Source: Corynebacterium sp. 21KM1197
Lineage (GTDB): Bacteria; Actinomycetota; Actinomycetes; Mycobacteriales; Mycobacteriaceae
Length of the DNA stretch: 64,000 nucleotides
Assembly: GCF_033783015.1 (NCBI RefSeq)
Contig: NZ_CP123907.1
Location: forward strand, 434,001-498,000
Direction: 5' to 3'
The position numbers were made by a program, and so were the translations under genes. Every line of letters starts with the position of its first letter. Position 1 is the stretch's first letter. Of the stretch, positions 26,979 through 37,264 are shown one piece after another. The notes under the pieces are model-generated. The model was not told the DNA's origin and made no database searches. It worked only from the letters and a program-made list of their open reading frames with translations.

Positions 26979-27167
26979 ATGGTTGCGATAGTGTTATTCG
27001 TTCTCGGGCTCGCCGGTGTGGTCGGCGGGTTCCTCTGGGCCGCGGCCGCCGGGCATAGCATCGCCGCGATCCTGGCCGCGCTGGTGATCGCGGTGGGTGG
27101 CTCCTTGCTGACCGCCGCCTGGGCCGTGGTGGCGGACAAGATCAGCCCCACCTCCAAGAAGCTCTAA
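26979..27167 (+). CDS. Small membrane protein, 62 aa
   Basis: A short protein with two hydrophobic helices (about residues 2-22 and 27-50) and a basic C-terminus. The ATG at 26979 has no clear ribosome site; a TTG at 26967 is an alternative start. A strong terminator follows. The function is unknown. Confidence 0.6.
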   Translation: MVAIVLFVLGLAGVVGGFLWAAAAGHSIAAILAALVIAVGGSLLTAAWAVVADKISPTSKKL

Positions 27168-27185
27168 AGGGCGAATAGCGCTAGT

Positions 27186-27222
27186 AGACCAGCCCCCTTC
27201 CGTCACGGGAGGGGGCTGGTCT
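27186..27222 (+). terminator. Intrinsic terminator after small membrane gene
   Basis: A 13-bp stem (27186-27198 with 27210-27222, AGACCAGCCCCCT and its complement) with an 11-base loop, followed by TATTTTT. Opposed genes meet here, so it may serve both strands. Confidence 0.88.
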
Positions 27223-27235
27223 TATTTTTGTGGGA

Positions 27236-27880
27236 TTAGAGGCCGCGTCGGGCGCTCCAGGCGGTGACGGCGATGGCGGCAAGAAGCGGCGGGAGGGTGA
27301 AAATGTACACGCCGGGGACGGGGGCGTGAATGGTGAGATCCGAGGGATATATCTCGGAGGAAACCGCGTACATGAAAGCTAATCCGCCGAACACGCTGAG
27401 AGAAATAATCGCGATCATGATCGAACTGAGTCTTTGCGACATGAGAGCGCCGAACATGGTGCCTAGGGCCGCAGCGGTGCCGATCAGACAGAAAAAGATC
27501 GTGAACGTGAGCGCGAGGCTGCTCGCGGGGCTGATCGTGGGTTCGATGGTGAATGTGGAGGGGATGGAACGTACCATGAGGGAGCTATGGGGATTGCCGA
27601 TATAGGCGGTGACGGCCCCGATGGCGGAAAGAGGGATGGTGAAACCGGCGATGGTGAGCAGGTTGCTGCCAAACCACTTCTGCCAGGGAACGCCGAGGGA
27701 GAGGTGGGCCCGAAGATCGGTGGCGGCCGCCCAGAACAGGGCAAAGGTGGCGGGGAGGAGAAGCATATTCCACGTATCGGCATCGGGGAAAAAGCGGTTG
27801 CTCAGTCCTAGCACGAGAGCGATGAGCGCGGTGCCGATGAGGAAGAGGCGCTGGGAGGAGCGATAAAACACTTTCCACAT
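27236..27880 (-). CDS. ABC transporter membrane protein, 214 aa
   Basis: A membrane protein with about six hydrophobic segments. It is the last gene of a three-gene operon (GntR regulator, ATPase, this protein) and overlaps the ATPase by one base, so it is very likely the membrane component. The arrangement resembles YtrA-type operons that respond to cell-wall antibiotics, which is inference from layout alone. Confidence 0.75.
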   Translation of the reverse strand: MWKVFYRSSQRLFLIGTALIALVLGLSNRFFPDADTWNMLLLPATFALFWAAATDLRAHLSLGVPWQKWFGSNLLTIAGFTIPLSAIGAVTAYIGNPHSSLMVRSIPSTFTIEPTISPASSLALTFTIFFCLIGTAAALGTMFGALMSQRLSSIMIAIISLSVFGGLAFMYAVSSEIYPSDLTIHAPVPGVYIFTLPPLLAAIAVTAWSARRGL

Positions 27881-28689
27881 TAGGAGCGATTCCTTTCCTG
27901 ATAGACCAGGGTGTCGATAGCGGCGGCGTCCTCGGGGTATTCCACGGTGACCCCATGGGGGACGTGTGCGGGCGTGCCGCTAAGGGTGAGGCGGGTGAGA
28001 TTGCCGAGGGTTTGCTCGCGCAGAACGGGTAGGGAACCGGCGGCCTGCCGAACCTCCGTGGTGGGCCCGCTGAGAATGGGGAAGCGGGCGCGAAGATCGT
28101 CGAGGGAATACGTGCCGCCCAGGTGGCCTCGATGGATTGGGGTGGCGTCCTCCACCAGGCCTGCGAGGTCCTCGGCGCGGTGCGAGGTGATGATGATCGT
28201 AAGTAGCGGGCTTCCCTGAATGAGGCCCAGCAGCGCGGCGCGCAGGCCCTCGCGCGCGGTGACGTCGAGGCCGGTGAAGGGTTCGTCGAGAAGCATGAGC
28301 GGGGCGCGGCTGGCCAGCGTGGTGGACACCGCCGCGAGTTGCCTCCCGCCCACGCTGAGTTTGCGGGTGGAACTGTGTGGGGTGAGGTCGAGGGGTTCGA
28401 GGAGCCTTTCTGCCAGCGCGTGATCGAACTCTGGGTGCACGAGCGCGGCGGCGGAAAAGTGATGGTACAGGCGCTCCCCGGCAAAGGAAATATCATTGCC
28501 CGTCATGGACATGGCGGCGGCACTCACATCCCGGCTACCGGAGCGTAGTGGAGTGAGGCCCGCGATGGTGCGCAGCAGCGTGGTCTTGCCGGAACCATTG
28601 GGGCCGATGAGGCCGTGCACGCCGGGTTCTAGTTCCCACGTGGTGGGGGCGAGGAAACCTCGCCTATCCACGGCTTGGTGAATCTTCAT
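27880..28689 (-). CDS. ABC transporter ATP-binding protein, 269 aa
   Basis: An ATPase with Walker A GPNGSGKTT and Walker B LMLLDEPFTGLD; the signature is degenerate (KLSVGGRQLAA). The C-terminal third (about 200-269) is an extension. It overlaps the GntR gene upstream by 26 bases and the membrane protein gene downstream by one. Substrate unknown. Confidence 0.85.
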   Translation of the reverse strand: MKIHQAVDRRGFLAPTTWELEPGVHGLIGPNGSGKTTLLRTIAGLTPLRSGSRDVSAAAMSMTGNDISFAGERLYHHFSAAALVHPEFDHALAERLLEPLDLTPHSSTRKLSVGGRQLAAVSTTLASRAPLMLLDEPFTGLDVTAREGLRAALLGLIQGSPLLTIIITSHRAEDLAGLVEDATPIHRGHLGGTYSLDDLRARFPILSGPTTEVRQAAGSLPVLREQTLGNLTRLTLSGTPAHVPHGVTVEYPEDAAAIDTLVYQERNRS

Positions 28690-29092
28690 GGTTATTCCTT
28701 TCTTGCTCGGTGGCTGCGTGTTCAGTGGTCTCGCGCTCGATGGCCTCGTGCTTAATGGTGGCGATGAGATCGCTGAGGCTAAGCCCCAGAGCTGACGCCT
28801 CGCGCAGAAGCGGGCGAATGTAATCGCGGGCTAGGTGTGCGCGCCGCTGCTCGAGGATTTGCTCGCGGGCCGTGGGGGTGACGAACATGCCTAGCCCGCG
28901 CCGCTTTTCCACCAGGCCCTCCTGATGAAGGGCGGTGAGCGCCTTGGCGGCGGTGGTGGGATTGACGGAGTGGAAGGCGGAGAGTTCGTTGGTGGAGGGG
29001 GCGCGTTCCCCTTCCTTGAGGGTGCCGGCGGCGATGTGATCGCGGAGTTCATCGGCTATGCGCTGGTAGAGGGGTCGGGGATCGGTGCTCAT
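28664..29092 (-). CDS. GntR-family transcriptional regulator (YtrA type)
   Basis: A 142-residue regulator with an N-terminal GntR winged helix (RPLYQRIADELRDHIAAGTL, then APSTNELSAFHSVNPTTAAKAL) and a short C-terminal helical dimerisation region, as in the YtrA subfamily. ATG at 29092 (MSTDPRPLY) has GGAGG upstream at about ten bases. It probably represses its own ABC operon. Confidence 0.9.
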   Translation of the reverse strand: MSTDPRPLYQRIADELRDHIAAGTLKEGERAPSTNELSAFHSVNPTTAAKALTALHQEGLVEKRRGLGMFVTPTAREQILEQRRAHLARDYIRPLLREASALGLSLSDLIATIKHEAIERETTEHAATEQERNNHEDSPSRG

Positions 29093-29215
29093 GTCATGGG
29101 TACCTCCTTCGGTGGGTGAGTTTACCACTTATGTGGGTAACCATGTAGGTGGTGTGGAATGGTGGGGTAGCGTGGGGCGCAGCATATCCGCAGAAATACC
29201 GCTCAAGGAGGGACA

Positions 29216-29563
29216 ATGGGACTCTTGCGTGGCCCGATATGGGAGATGAGGGACACGGGGAGCGCTGACACTGACAGCACCTTTATCCGAATCCGGCTCT
29301 GCGGCGACGTCGCCGTGGCCGAGTTCTTCCTCACGGAGTTATGCAGTTTTTTCGGAATTGACGGGCTTGATTGTCTGCAAAGGCAATTCCGCGTTTGGTA
29401 CGAGGAAGAGTGCTTTTCCTGGGACCCGGTGGAGAAAATCCATGTGGAGCAGAGGCCCTTTTCCCACTACTTCCCCTCCACCAGGGTTCCGGGCTGTTAT
29501 GCCCCGCAGCCGCTCCCCGAGGCCATCGACGGGAAGATCATGTGGGGAATGGCAAAGGAATAA
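29216..29563 (+). CDS. Hypothetical protein, 115 aa
   Basis: No family recognised. Soluble, aromatic-rich and acidic, with four Cys (at ELCSFF, LDCLQ, EECF and PGCYAP). It has a strong AAGGAGG ribosome site five bases before the ATG, so the start is good. It sits alone between the GntR operon and trpS. The abundance of Cys and aromatic residues could suggest metal binding, which is not shown. Confidence 0.6.
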   Translation: MGLLRGPIWEMRDTGSADTDSTFIRIRLCGDVAVAEFFLTELCSFFGIDGLDCLQRQFRVWYEEECFSWDPVEKIHVEQRPFSHYFPSTRVPGCYAPQPLPEAIDGKIMWGMAKE

Positions 29564-29640
29564 GTCCCAGGGGCAAGGTGGGGTACCAGCACAGGGCAGG
29601 CTCCCCGCCAGCCCCCGTGGGGAAACCTCTACACTGATAA

Positions 29641-30696
<1,056 letters not shown>

Positions 30697-30848
30697 CTGG
30701 AGGGGGACGGTAGACGTGCGGGGACGTCGATAAGCGTCACCTTAAGTGTGGAATCGTAGGCGCGGACACGGGCATGGTTTACTGTGGTGTCGGTGGGCAC
30801 CACACGCGCCCGCGCAACCGCTAACCGCCTACGAGAGGAGCCTGTACC

Positions 30849-31919
30849 GTGGCCACCGTCACCAGCGCCGATAAGCGCGATACGGATGAATACGGCATTG
30901 AACGTATCCGCACTGACGAGCCAGGCTTGATTGATAAGCTCCGCGAAAAGTGGGGATGGTTCGATCACGTCATGCTCATGCAGGAGCGCTACAGTCTGAT
31001 GGGCGGTAACCAGTACTCCGCGGGTATTACGTACTTCTCCGTGCTGGCGATGTTCCCGATCCTCATGCTCAGCGTGGCCATCGCGGCCACCGTGCTGGCG
31101 GCCAACCCGGATCAATTGGAGCGTCTCCAGGACCAGATCGCCGGGAATCTGGACGGCCAGATGGGCGATATGGTCAATGAGATTTTGGATACCGCCATCG
31201 CCCAGCGCGGTACTGTGGCCGGAATCGGTGCGGTGACCGCCTTGTGGTCCGGGCTGGGGTGGATGAACAACCTGCGCTACGGCGTGTCCAAGATGTGGAG
31301 GGTAGATCCCACGGACGGCAACTTTGCCGTGAAAAAGGCCTTTGACCTGGTGGGCCTGTTGGGTCTGCTGCTTTCCTTCGCCGTGGCCTTTGGCATGACC
31401 GCCGTGGGCTCCTCCGGGGTGACCACGAGGCTTCTGGAGATGGCCGGGATTGATGACGCCCCCGGCATGCAGTACGTGATTCAGGCCGTGGCGCTCCTGG
31501 TGGGCCTGCTGGCGAACTTCCTGGTCATGGCCTGGATGATTATTTTCCTGCCGCGCACGCACGTGCCGCGCCGTTCCGGGCTCAAGGCGGCGGTGATCGG
31601 CGCTGTGGCCTTTGAGATCATCAAGCAACTGGGTTCGGTCTTTGCCTCCAACGCGCTGAATAACCCCGCCGGTGCCACCTTTGGCCCGATCATCGGCCTC
31701 ATGGTGATCATGTATCTGATCTGGCGCGTGGTGCTCTATGTTTCCGCATGGGCGGCCACAACGGAGGAATCCCTGGCCGAGACCCCCGTCCCCGCGCCGG
31801 AACCCGCGGTGATCCGGGTGCGCAACGAGATCCGCGAGGAGACGTTCTCGCCTAAGGTCCTGGGGGCGGGCGCGGCGCTGGGGGCCACCGCCGCGTGGCT
31901 GCTGCGTCGCCGCAAGTAA
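30849..31919 (+). CDS. YihY/virulence factor BrkB-family membrane protein
   Basis: A 356-residue membrane protein with about six helices and the family hallmarks GNQYSAGITYFSVLAMFP near residue 57 and LPRTHVPRRSGLKAAVIGA. Family function is not settled. It starts with GTG at 30849 after GAGAGGAGC. The C-terminus is soluble and basic. The next gene is convergent, four bases away. Confidence 0.9.
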   Translation: MATVTSADKRDTDEYGIERIRTDEPGLIDKLREKWGWFDHVMLMQERYSLMGGNQYSAGITYFSVLAMFPILMLSVAIAATVLAANPDQLERLQDQIAGNLDGQMGDMVNEILDTAIAQRGTVAGIGAVTALWSGLGWMNNLRYGVSKMWRVDPTDGNFAVKKAFDLVGLLGLLLSFAVAFGMTAVGSSGVTTRLLEMAGIDDAPGMQYVIQAVALLVGLLANFLVMAWMIIFLPRTHVPRRSGLKAAVIGAVAFEIIKQLGSVFASNALNNPAGATFGPIIGLMVIMYLIWRVVLYVSAWAATTEESLAETPVPAPEPAVIRVRNEIREETFSPKVLGAGAALGATAAWLLRRRK

Positions 31920-31923
31920 CTGC

Positions 31924-33264
31924 TTATCGACGCCGCCGCAGGCTCAGCAGCGCGAGAACGGCCGCGGCGGCCAGCACGATTCCCGCCACGACGGTGCCGA
32001 TGAGGGCGCCGCGCTGCGCGATCGAGGAGGACTCGGGACTATCGCCCGGCTGCGGAGCTGGGGAGGGGGCGGCGGAGGATTCCGTCTTGTTTGGTTGCTG
32101 ATCCAGGTTGCCTACGTTTGCCCCGCGCGGCAGCGCGTAGGCGGCGTGGAGAAGCTTCTGGGCCTGCTCCCACGGGCGGCCCTTATCAATGGTGGTATCC
32201 AGCAGCACGGCGGCCAAGCGGCGGCCCCCGCGATCCATCGCGCCCACGAAGGTGTGGTTGGCGTCATCGGTATAGCCGGTCTTGCCACCAATGCCATCGG
32301 GGTCGTTGAGGAAGAGCCCGTTATCGTTCCACACCTCGTAGCCGGGATATTCGTCATATCCGGGGAGATTCCAGAACTCCGTGTTCACAATCGCCGCAAA
32401 GGCCGGATTCCGCCACGCATAGCGATACATCTTGGCCAGGTCGGTCACGGAGGTCATTTGCCCGGCGGCATCCAGCCCGGTGACCGAACCCACGTGGGTG
32501 TCGGTGGCCCCGATCTGGGCGGCCAGGTCATTGACCTTGCGCAGCGCCACGGCGTCCCCACCCAGGGCCTCCGCGAGCGCCTGAGCGGCGTCATTTCCGG
32601 AGGCCAGCAGGAGGCCGTGCAGCAGATCCTCCGTGGTGTACCGCCCCGTGGTGCCGATCCCCACGGCGGAGCCCTCCATTCCGGCGGCCCGCTCACTCAC
32701 GGGGATCACGGCGTGATAGTTCAGGTCGCGCAGGGCCACCAGGGCCAGCAGCACCTTGATCACGCTGGCGGGGCGGTATCGCCCGTGCGGATCCTTTTGT
32801 GCGACTACCTCGCCGGTATCCAGGTCAAATACGAGCCACGAACTCGCGGTTTGCTCCTGGGGAACCTGGTACCCCAGCGCTGCGGTAATGCCGCAGGAAC
32901 CCTGGTACGTCACCGGGGGTGGGGTGGGGGCCGTTTGTCCGGGGGCCAGGACCTCCGAGGTGGTGATGGGATCACCCGGGCGCAGCGCATGGGGGCAGGA
33001 CTGAGTATCGGGGGCCGCCGTGCGGGTGGGGGTGGGGGCGTCCGACTCGGAGGCGTTATCCTCGGCATGATCCGCCGAACTATCGACGCCCTCTGGACCC
33101 GGAACCGTCGCGCCGGGGACGCCAAGACCGGGATTCGTGGCACCGGGGGTGGCCGGAGGGAGCGGCGGGCTGACCTGCGCTGCGGCGGGGAGAGCCACGC
33201 CACAATGAAGCGGAATGAGCATGCAGGTGGCTGCCAGAACGCGACGAGAGGTAAAAGATAACAT
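31924..33264 (-). CDS. D-alanyl-D-alanine carboxypeptidase (DacA/DacB-type)
   Basis: A 446-residue exported penicillin-binding protein that trims peptidoglycan side chains. A signal peptide ends near ALPAAAQ (residue ~30), followed by a ~90-residue Pro/Thr/Ala-rich linker. Active-site motifs: SxxK in PASVIKVLLAL (about S167, K170), SGN in LLASGNDAAQ and KTG in GGKTGYTDD. A C-terminal transmembrane helix and a short Arg tail anchor it. The stop codon TAA lies inside a CGTCGATAAGC motif (31922-31932). Confidence 0.92.
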   Translation of the reverse strand: MLSFTSRRVLAATCMLIPLHCGVALPAAAQVSPPLPPATPGATNPGLGVPGATVPGPEGVDSSADHAEDNASESDAPTPTRTAAPDTQSCPHALRPGDPITTSEVLAPGQTAPTPPPVTYQGSCGITAALGYQVPQEQTASSWLVFDLDTGEVVAQKDPHGRYRPASVIKVLLALVALRDLNYHAVIPVSERAAGMEGSAVGIGTTGRYTTEDLLHGLLLASGNDAAQALAEALGGDAVALRKVNDLAAQIGATDTHVGSVTGLDAAGQMTSVTDLAKMYRYAWRNPAFAAIVNTEFWNLPGYDEYPGYEVWNDNGLFLNDPDGIGGKTGYTDDANHTFVGAMDRGGRRLAAVLLDTTIDKGRPWEQAQKLLHAAYALPRGANVGNLDQQPNKTESSAAPSPAPQPGDSPESSSIAQRGALIGTVVAGIVLAAAAVLALLSLRRRR

Positions 33265-33342
33265 CGCGGTATATGTTAGACGGCCAACGCCACGTTCCCG
33301 GTATCACCACGGCGTGTGCGGCCAGCAAAAATTATGCGCCGA

Positions 33343-34572
33343 TTAGGTGCGTGAGAAGCGCTTGACCAGCATTTGTTCCATTTCCTTCCAATCATTGGAG
33401 TGCTGGGTAAACGGAGCGGAGGGCACATATCCCACGGTCTCGGAGGAGCCGAGCATGTAGGAGATGTAATCCTGCATGCGCGGGTGTGCAAGGAAGAAGG
33501 AGTTGAGGGAATCGTCTCCGGCCCAGTCGGCGGCATCGGCAAGCAACTCGTAGCAGCGAGCCATCTGAGCCGTGTCCACGGCGTCCACGCTCTTGGCGAT
33601 GGCGCGCTCCATGCCGTTGAAGGAGTACACGTTGTCCGCGTGCACGGTGACCTCTAGTTCCCCGGCGTTGGCGGCGGAGAGCACGTCCTCCCAGGTGGAG
33701 ACGGTGGCGAGATCGTGGGTGTCATTGGCGATGAGCCACCGCACCAGGGCCTTGCGGTTATTGAAGGTGAAGATCTCCCCGTAGCGGCCCAGGAACACCG
33801 GAACGCCGCGCAGGTAGGTGCGCAGGGTATAGAGCGTGCTGCCGTCGATGGAAATCTTGATGGGGTCAATGCCCGCGGCGGCCCACACGGTGGAGTCATA
33901 GGGATCGGCGGCCTCCTTGGCTTCCTTCTCCCGTTCCTCCTCCTGGCGGCGGCTCTCCGCGGCGGCGCTCACGGCGGCGTCGAGGCGCTCCTTGGCGCCG
34001 GATACCGCGCTTTCCTTCGGCTGTACCACCTCAAAAATACCGTCGAGGCTGTGCACCACCTGCTGCCAGTTGTGCAACACCACGCGCCCCACGCCGGACC
34101 ACTCCTGCTCGCCGTGCTCGCCCCGGTAGTGCTCGATGCCGCGTTCCAGGTTGCTCAGGATGGAGTGGGAGCCAAAGAACCCGGCGGCCTCCTGCGCGCC
34201 GCCGACCTCCGCGAGGGCGCGCGCCACCCGCATGGTGGCGGCCACGGTGGAAACGTGATCGTAGGAGGGGCGCTCGGCCAGGGTGGCGGGCATGCCGATG
34301 ATGTCAAAGTACTCGCGCTCGGAGGGCTCCACGCGGTTTTCCGGCAATGCGGCAAAGGCCTGCCAGCGCGGGTGATCGAGCAAATCGTGCTGCGTGCCGG
34401 ATTCTAAGAACGCCAGCATGGCGGCGGTGGATTCAAAGAAATAGAGCTTCTCCCCGGCACCGAGGAAGCCCTGCCACTTGGCGCCGTGCTCGCGCCACTC
34501 GGGGGCCCACAAGGTGTAATAATCGCCCTCGGTCAGGGATAACTTCACGGGGAGGATGGCTCTCATGCTCAT
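33343..34572 (-). CDS. Conserved hypothetical protein with internal duplication
   Basis: A 409-residue soluble protein, known to me only as a conserved corynebacterial hypothetical. The N-terminal part (DYYTLWAPEW, FLGAGEKLYFF, AMLAFLESGTQHDLLDH) and the later part (STLYTLRTYL, FLGRYGEIFTF, ALVRWLIANDTHDLATV) share the same order of residues, so it contains two related ~70-residue domains. A charged coiled-coil-like stretch (SRRQEEEREKEAKEA) lies between them. Start ATG at 34572 or 34566; both are weak. Function unknown. Confidence 0.75.
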   Translation of the reverse strand: MSMRAILPVKLSLTEGDYYTLWAPEWREHGAKWQGFLGAGEKLYFFESTAAMLAFLESGTQHDLLDHPRWQAFAALPENRVEPSEREYFDIIGMPATLAERPSYDHVSTVAATMRVARALAEVGGAQEAAGFFGSHSILSNLERGIEHYRGEHGEQEWSGVGRVVLHNWQQVVHSLDGIFEVVQPKESAVSGAKERLDAAVSAAAESRRQEEEREKEAKEAADPYDSTVWAAAGIDPIKISIDGSTLYTLRTYLRGVPVFLGRYGEIFTFNNRKALVRWLIANDTHDLATVSTWEDVLSAANAGELEVTVHADNVYSFNGMERAIAKSVDAVDTAQMARCYELLADAADWAGDDSLNSFFLAHPRMQDYISYMLGSSETVGYVPSAPFTQHSNDWKEMEQMLVKRFSRT

Positions 34573-34582
34573 GGCGGGGATT

Positions 34583-35500
34583 CTACCCGAGCGCCTCACC
34601 CGTGGGGCGGTAGAACCCCTTAAAGGTCATGCCCATGTTTGACGTGCGCAGCGGGTTCTCCTGCACGGGGTCCCCGGCCTCGATGAGCATTCCGTCCCCG
34701 GCGTACATCGCCACATGGCCGTCCCACACCGCGAGGTCTCCTGGTTGCAATTCCTCGGCGCTCACGGGAGTGCCCACCGTTTGATCCTGGGCCAGGCGCG
34801 GCAGTTCCACACCCGCTTGCCGCCAGGCCCACTGAGTGAGTCCGGAGCAATCGAATCCCTGCGGGGTGGTGCCGCCCCAGGAATACGGAGTGCCGATGGC
34901 GCTGCGCGCGGCAGCCACGGCCTGCTGCCCGGCCGTGTTATCGGAAGCGCCCGCGGGGTTTTCCTCCGTTGGCTGGGGCGCGGCCTCCGCGCTGGGCGGA
35001 GGGGGAGGCGGAGTGTTTCCGCTTTCCGGCCCTGCGCTCGTTGTGGGAGTCGCGGCCAGTGTGCCCTCGGCTTCCGGGGGCGGTAACTGGGCGGCGGCGC
35101 GTTCCAGGTCTGACTCCAGCTCCGCGCTGCGGCGCTGGGCCTGCGCCAGCGCCTCTCCGCCCCATAGATGTGCTTGAGCGATCAGGGCGGGCCAGGCGGT
35201 GGGATTGGTGGCTTGCGCGAATCCCTGGTGAACCCGGTGCAGGAGGTTGAGGGAAATCTGGTGAAAATCCTGGCTCGCCGCGCCGATCATGCCATTGGCG
35301 GTGCCCGTGGCCAGGAGGGTCCGCGCGTGATCCTGGGCCAGGCGCTGGGCACGATCGGCAAGGGAGACGGGATCGGGCCGGAAGTATCGCCCCAGCCGAT
35401 CCGCCGCGTGGACATCGGGAATCTCGCGCAGGGGAGGCGGGGTAATGGGGGCGGGAACGAGCCGCGCGATGGCGAGAAGATAAGGGACGAGGGGAATCAT
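34583..35500 (-). CDS. NlpC/P60 (C40) family peptidase
   Basis: A 305-residue cell-wall peptidase. The C-terminal ~110 residues are the NlpC/P60 domain: catalytic Cys in GFDCSGLTQWAW (about residue 217) and catalytic His in WDGHVAMYAGDG. The N-terminal ~140 residues are helical, similar in shape to WXG100-associated domains, followed by a Pro-rich linker. A cleavable signal peptide is not obvious, so export may depend on another pathway such as type VII secretion; that is inference. The start overlaps the preceding small gene (ATGA). Confidence 0.88.
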   Translation of the reverse strand: MIPLVPYLLAIARLVPAPITPPPLREIPDVHAADRLGRYFRPDPVSLADRAQRLAQDHARTLLATGTANGMIGAASQDFHQISLNLLHRVHQGFAQATNPTAWPALIAQAHLWGGEALAQAQRRSAELESDLERAAAQLPPPEAEGTLAATPTTSAGPESGNTPPPPPPSAEAAPQPTEENPAGASDNTAGQQAVAAARSAIGTPYSWGGTTPQGFDCSGLTQWAWRQAGVELPRLAQDQTVGTPVSAEELQPGDLAVWDGHVAMYAGDGMLIEAGDPVQENPLRTSNMGMTFKGFYRPTGEALG

Positions 35501-35787
35501 GGCCGTGCTTCCGTGGAACCAAGACCGGCGGCGAGGCGGGAATCCGCCTCCTCGATTGCGGATACGGAGGCTAGCGAATCCTCCGCGAGGCGGTAACCGA
35601 GGGCCGCGAGGGCGTCGTGACGCTGATGGAGCGCGGAGACGCTGCCGCGAAGCCGCTCGTGGAAAGCCGCGGTGGCGGGGACGTCCTGCTGCGGTGGAAC
35701 CTCGGGCGCGGGGCTGGGTGCGCAGCAGCGCGCTAACTCCGCGGCGAGGAGGCGGGCGTGGGAACAGTCAATGTGAAGATCCGTCAT
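35497..35787 (-). CDS. Small helical protein, 96 aa, partner of NlpC/P60 gene
   Basis: A small helical protein with start MTDLHIDCSHARLLAAELARCC. It overlaps the NlpC/P60 gene by four bases and is translationally coupled to it. Size, helical pattern and partner resemble the WXG100/ESX-like small proteins next to secreted peptidases, but there is no WXG motif, so this is a cautious inference. It contains two adjacent Cys near residue 21. Confidence 0.65.
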   Translation of the reverse strand: MTDLHIDCSHARLLAAELARCCAPSPAPEVPPQQDVPATAAFHERLRGSVSALHQRHDALAALGYRLAEDSLASVSAIEEADSRLAAGLGSTEARP

Positions 35788-35907
35788 ACGTGTATTGGAC
35801 TGCGCGCGCCGGGGTTTGGTTCCCGCTTTGCTTCCTCGGGGGCCTGCGAAGCGGAGCCGTGAGGCGGCACGCAGGAAAACACACAGAAGCTGCTTAGGAT
35901 AGAACTC

Positions 35908-36543
35908 ATGGATATTACCGTGATCGACCACCCGCTCGCCGCCTCCCGCCTGACCATCATGCGCGATCGTCGCAGCGATAACGCCGCCTTCCGCGCCGCC
36001 CTGGCGGACCTGGGCGCCATGCTCATCTACGAGGCCTCCCGGGCTCTGCCGGTGGAGCACTTTGATACCGAGACTCCGGTGGCCACCGCACGCGGTACTC
36101 GCCTGGAAAACCCACCGATCATCGTCCCCGTGATTCGCGCGGGCCTGGGAATGGTCGATCCGGCGCTTTCCATGATTCCCGACGCCCAGGTGGGGTTCAT
36201 CGGCCTGGCCCGCGACGAAAAGACGCACGAGCCCGTGCCGTACCTGGAGGCACTGCCGGAGGACCTCAGCGGCAGGGCGGTATTTGTGGTCGATCCCATG
36301 CTGGCCACGGGTGGCTCCCTGCTGCACTCCGTGCGGTTACTCGCGGAGCGCGGAGCCACGGATATTACGGCGGTGTGCATGGTGTCCTCCCAGGTAGGAG
36401 TGGATGCGCTGGCGGATTCGGGGCTGCCGGTGCGGCTGGTCACGGCCACGATTGATCCCGGTTTGAACGAGGACGCCTACATCGTGCCGGGCCTGGGCGA
36501 CGCGGGTGACCGGCTCTATGGCCCTCGAAACATTGACCTCTGA
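35908..36543 (+). CDS. upp: Uracil phosphoribosyltransferase
   Basis: A 211-residue enzyme that converts uracil and PRPP to UMP in pyrimidine salvage. PRPP loop [18 protein letters not shown] at about residues 129-146, uracil-binding [11 protein letters not shown] and the C-terminal [12 protein letters not shown]. Length and ending are typical. It is transcribed alone and in opposite direction to the NlpC/P60 operon. Confidence 0.97.
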   Translation: MDITVIDHPLAASRLTIMRDRRSDNAAFRAALADLGAMLIYEASRALPVEHFDTETPVATARGTRLENPPIIVPVIRAGLGMVDPALSMIPDAQVGFIGLARDEKTHEPVPYLEALPEDLSGRAVFVVDPMLATGGSLLHSVRLLAERGATDITAVCMVSSQVGVDALADSGLPVRLVTATIDPGLNEDAYIVPGLGDAGDRLYGPRNIDL

Positions 36544-36709
36544 GTGTGGCGGGTCGCTTCGGCGGCGTTGCGACACCGACGCCTTGGCCCGGGAAACGCC
36601 GGGGCTTGGGAGATCGAGGAACGCTCCTGGGTGACCAAAATGCTACGGAAAGGAGCCTGCACAATATATTTGGCGGCTCATTCCCGGTGTAGTGGGCAGG
36701 GTGGTCGCT

Positions 36710-37144
36710 ATGAGCAGCGATCAGAACTGGGTCCAATGGGCGAGTTACGGGCACGCCCTGGCCCGCAACCTCAAGGATTTGCGGTTCATGCGTGGACTTA
36801 GTCAGCAAGACCTCGCGGATTTGGCTGGGATCAGCAGAAACCAGGTGAGCAACCTGGAACGCAATGAGAACACCAGCACCAAGTCCTCCGACCCGGTGCT
36901 ATCCACCGTGTACAAGCTGGCTCGTGCTTTGCAGGTACCGCCCGCAGTGTTGCTCCCCGGCGTTGGGCATAACGTGGACATTATCTGTCACCCGCGTCAA
37001 GGAATCGAGGTGAGCTTTGAATGGCCCGCCACCGAGGAGGACACGATGGCCTTCCAGCCGCGCGAGTTGATGGGCAGGTGGCAGGGCGAGGCTCCGCAAT
37101 GGCACGCCGCGCAGCGCTCGCGCCGGGAGCAGGGCAAGCGATAA
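36710..37144 (+). CDS. XRE-family transcriptional regulator, 144 aa
   Basis: An N-terminal helix-turn-helix (about residues 14-75): ALARNLKDLRFMRGLSQQDLADLAGISRNQVSNLE, with recognition helix in GISRNQVSNLERNE. The C-terminal half is not a known sensor domain. ATG 36710 is preferred over ATG 36692. It sits between upp and the amidohydrolase gene and could regulate either. Confidence 0.85.
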   Translation: MSSDQNWVQWASYGHALARNLKDLRFMRGLSQQDLADLAGISRNQVSNLERNENTSTKSSDPVLSTVYKLARALQVPPAVLLPGVGHNVDIICHPRQGIEVSFEWPATEEDTMAFQPRELMGRWQGEAPQWHAAQRSRREQGKR

Positions 37145-37264
37145 CGCAGGGCAGGGGATAAAAGCCAGGTTGAGGTTCGAGTCCTGGTGGGGAAGAACGG
37201 GGCGGTACTATAGCGAGAAGATATTTTCTGCCGCGTACCTCATGTAAGGAGGCTCGGGATACCC

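Noticed and set aside
37165..37190. GGTTCGAGTCC with CCAGG/CCTGG around it, like a tRNA T-arm
   Set aside because: The stem aligned to the T-loop has only three pairs, no 5' tRNA half lies upstream (the XRE gene occupies that place), and no long-range closing helix was found. It may be chance or an old tRNA scar.
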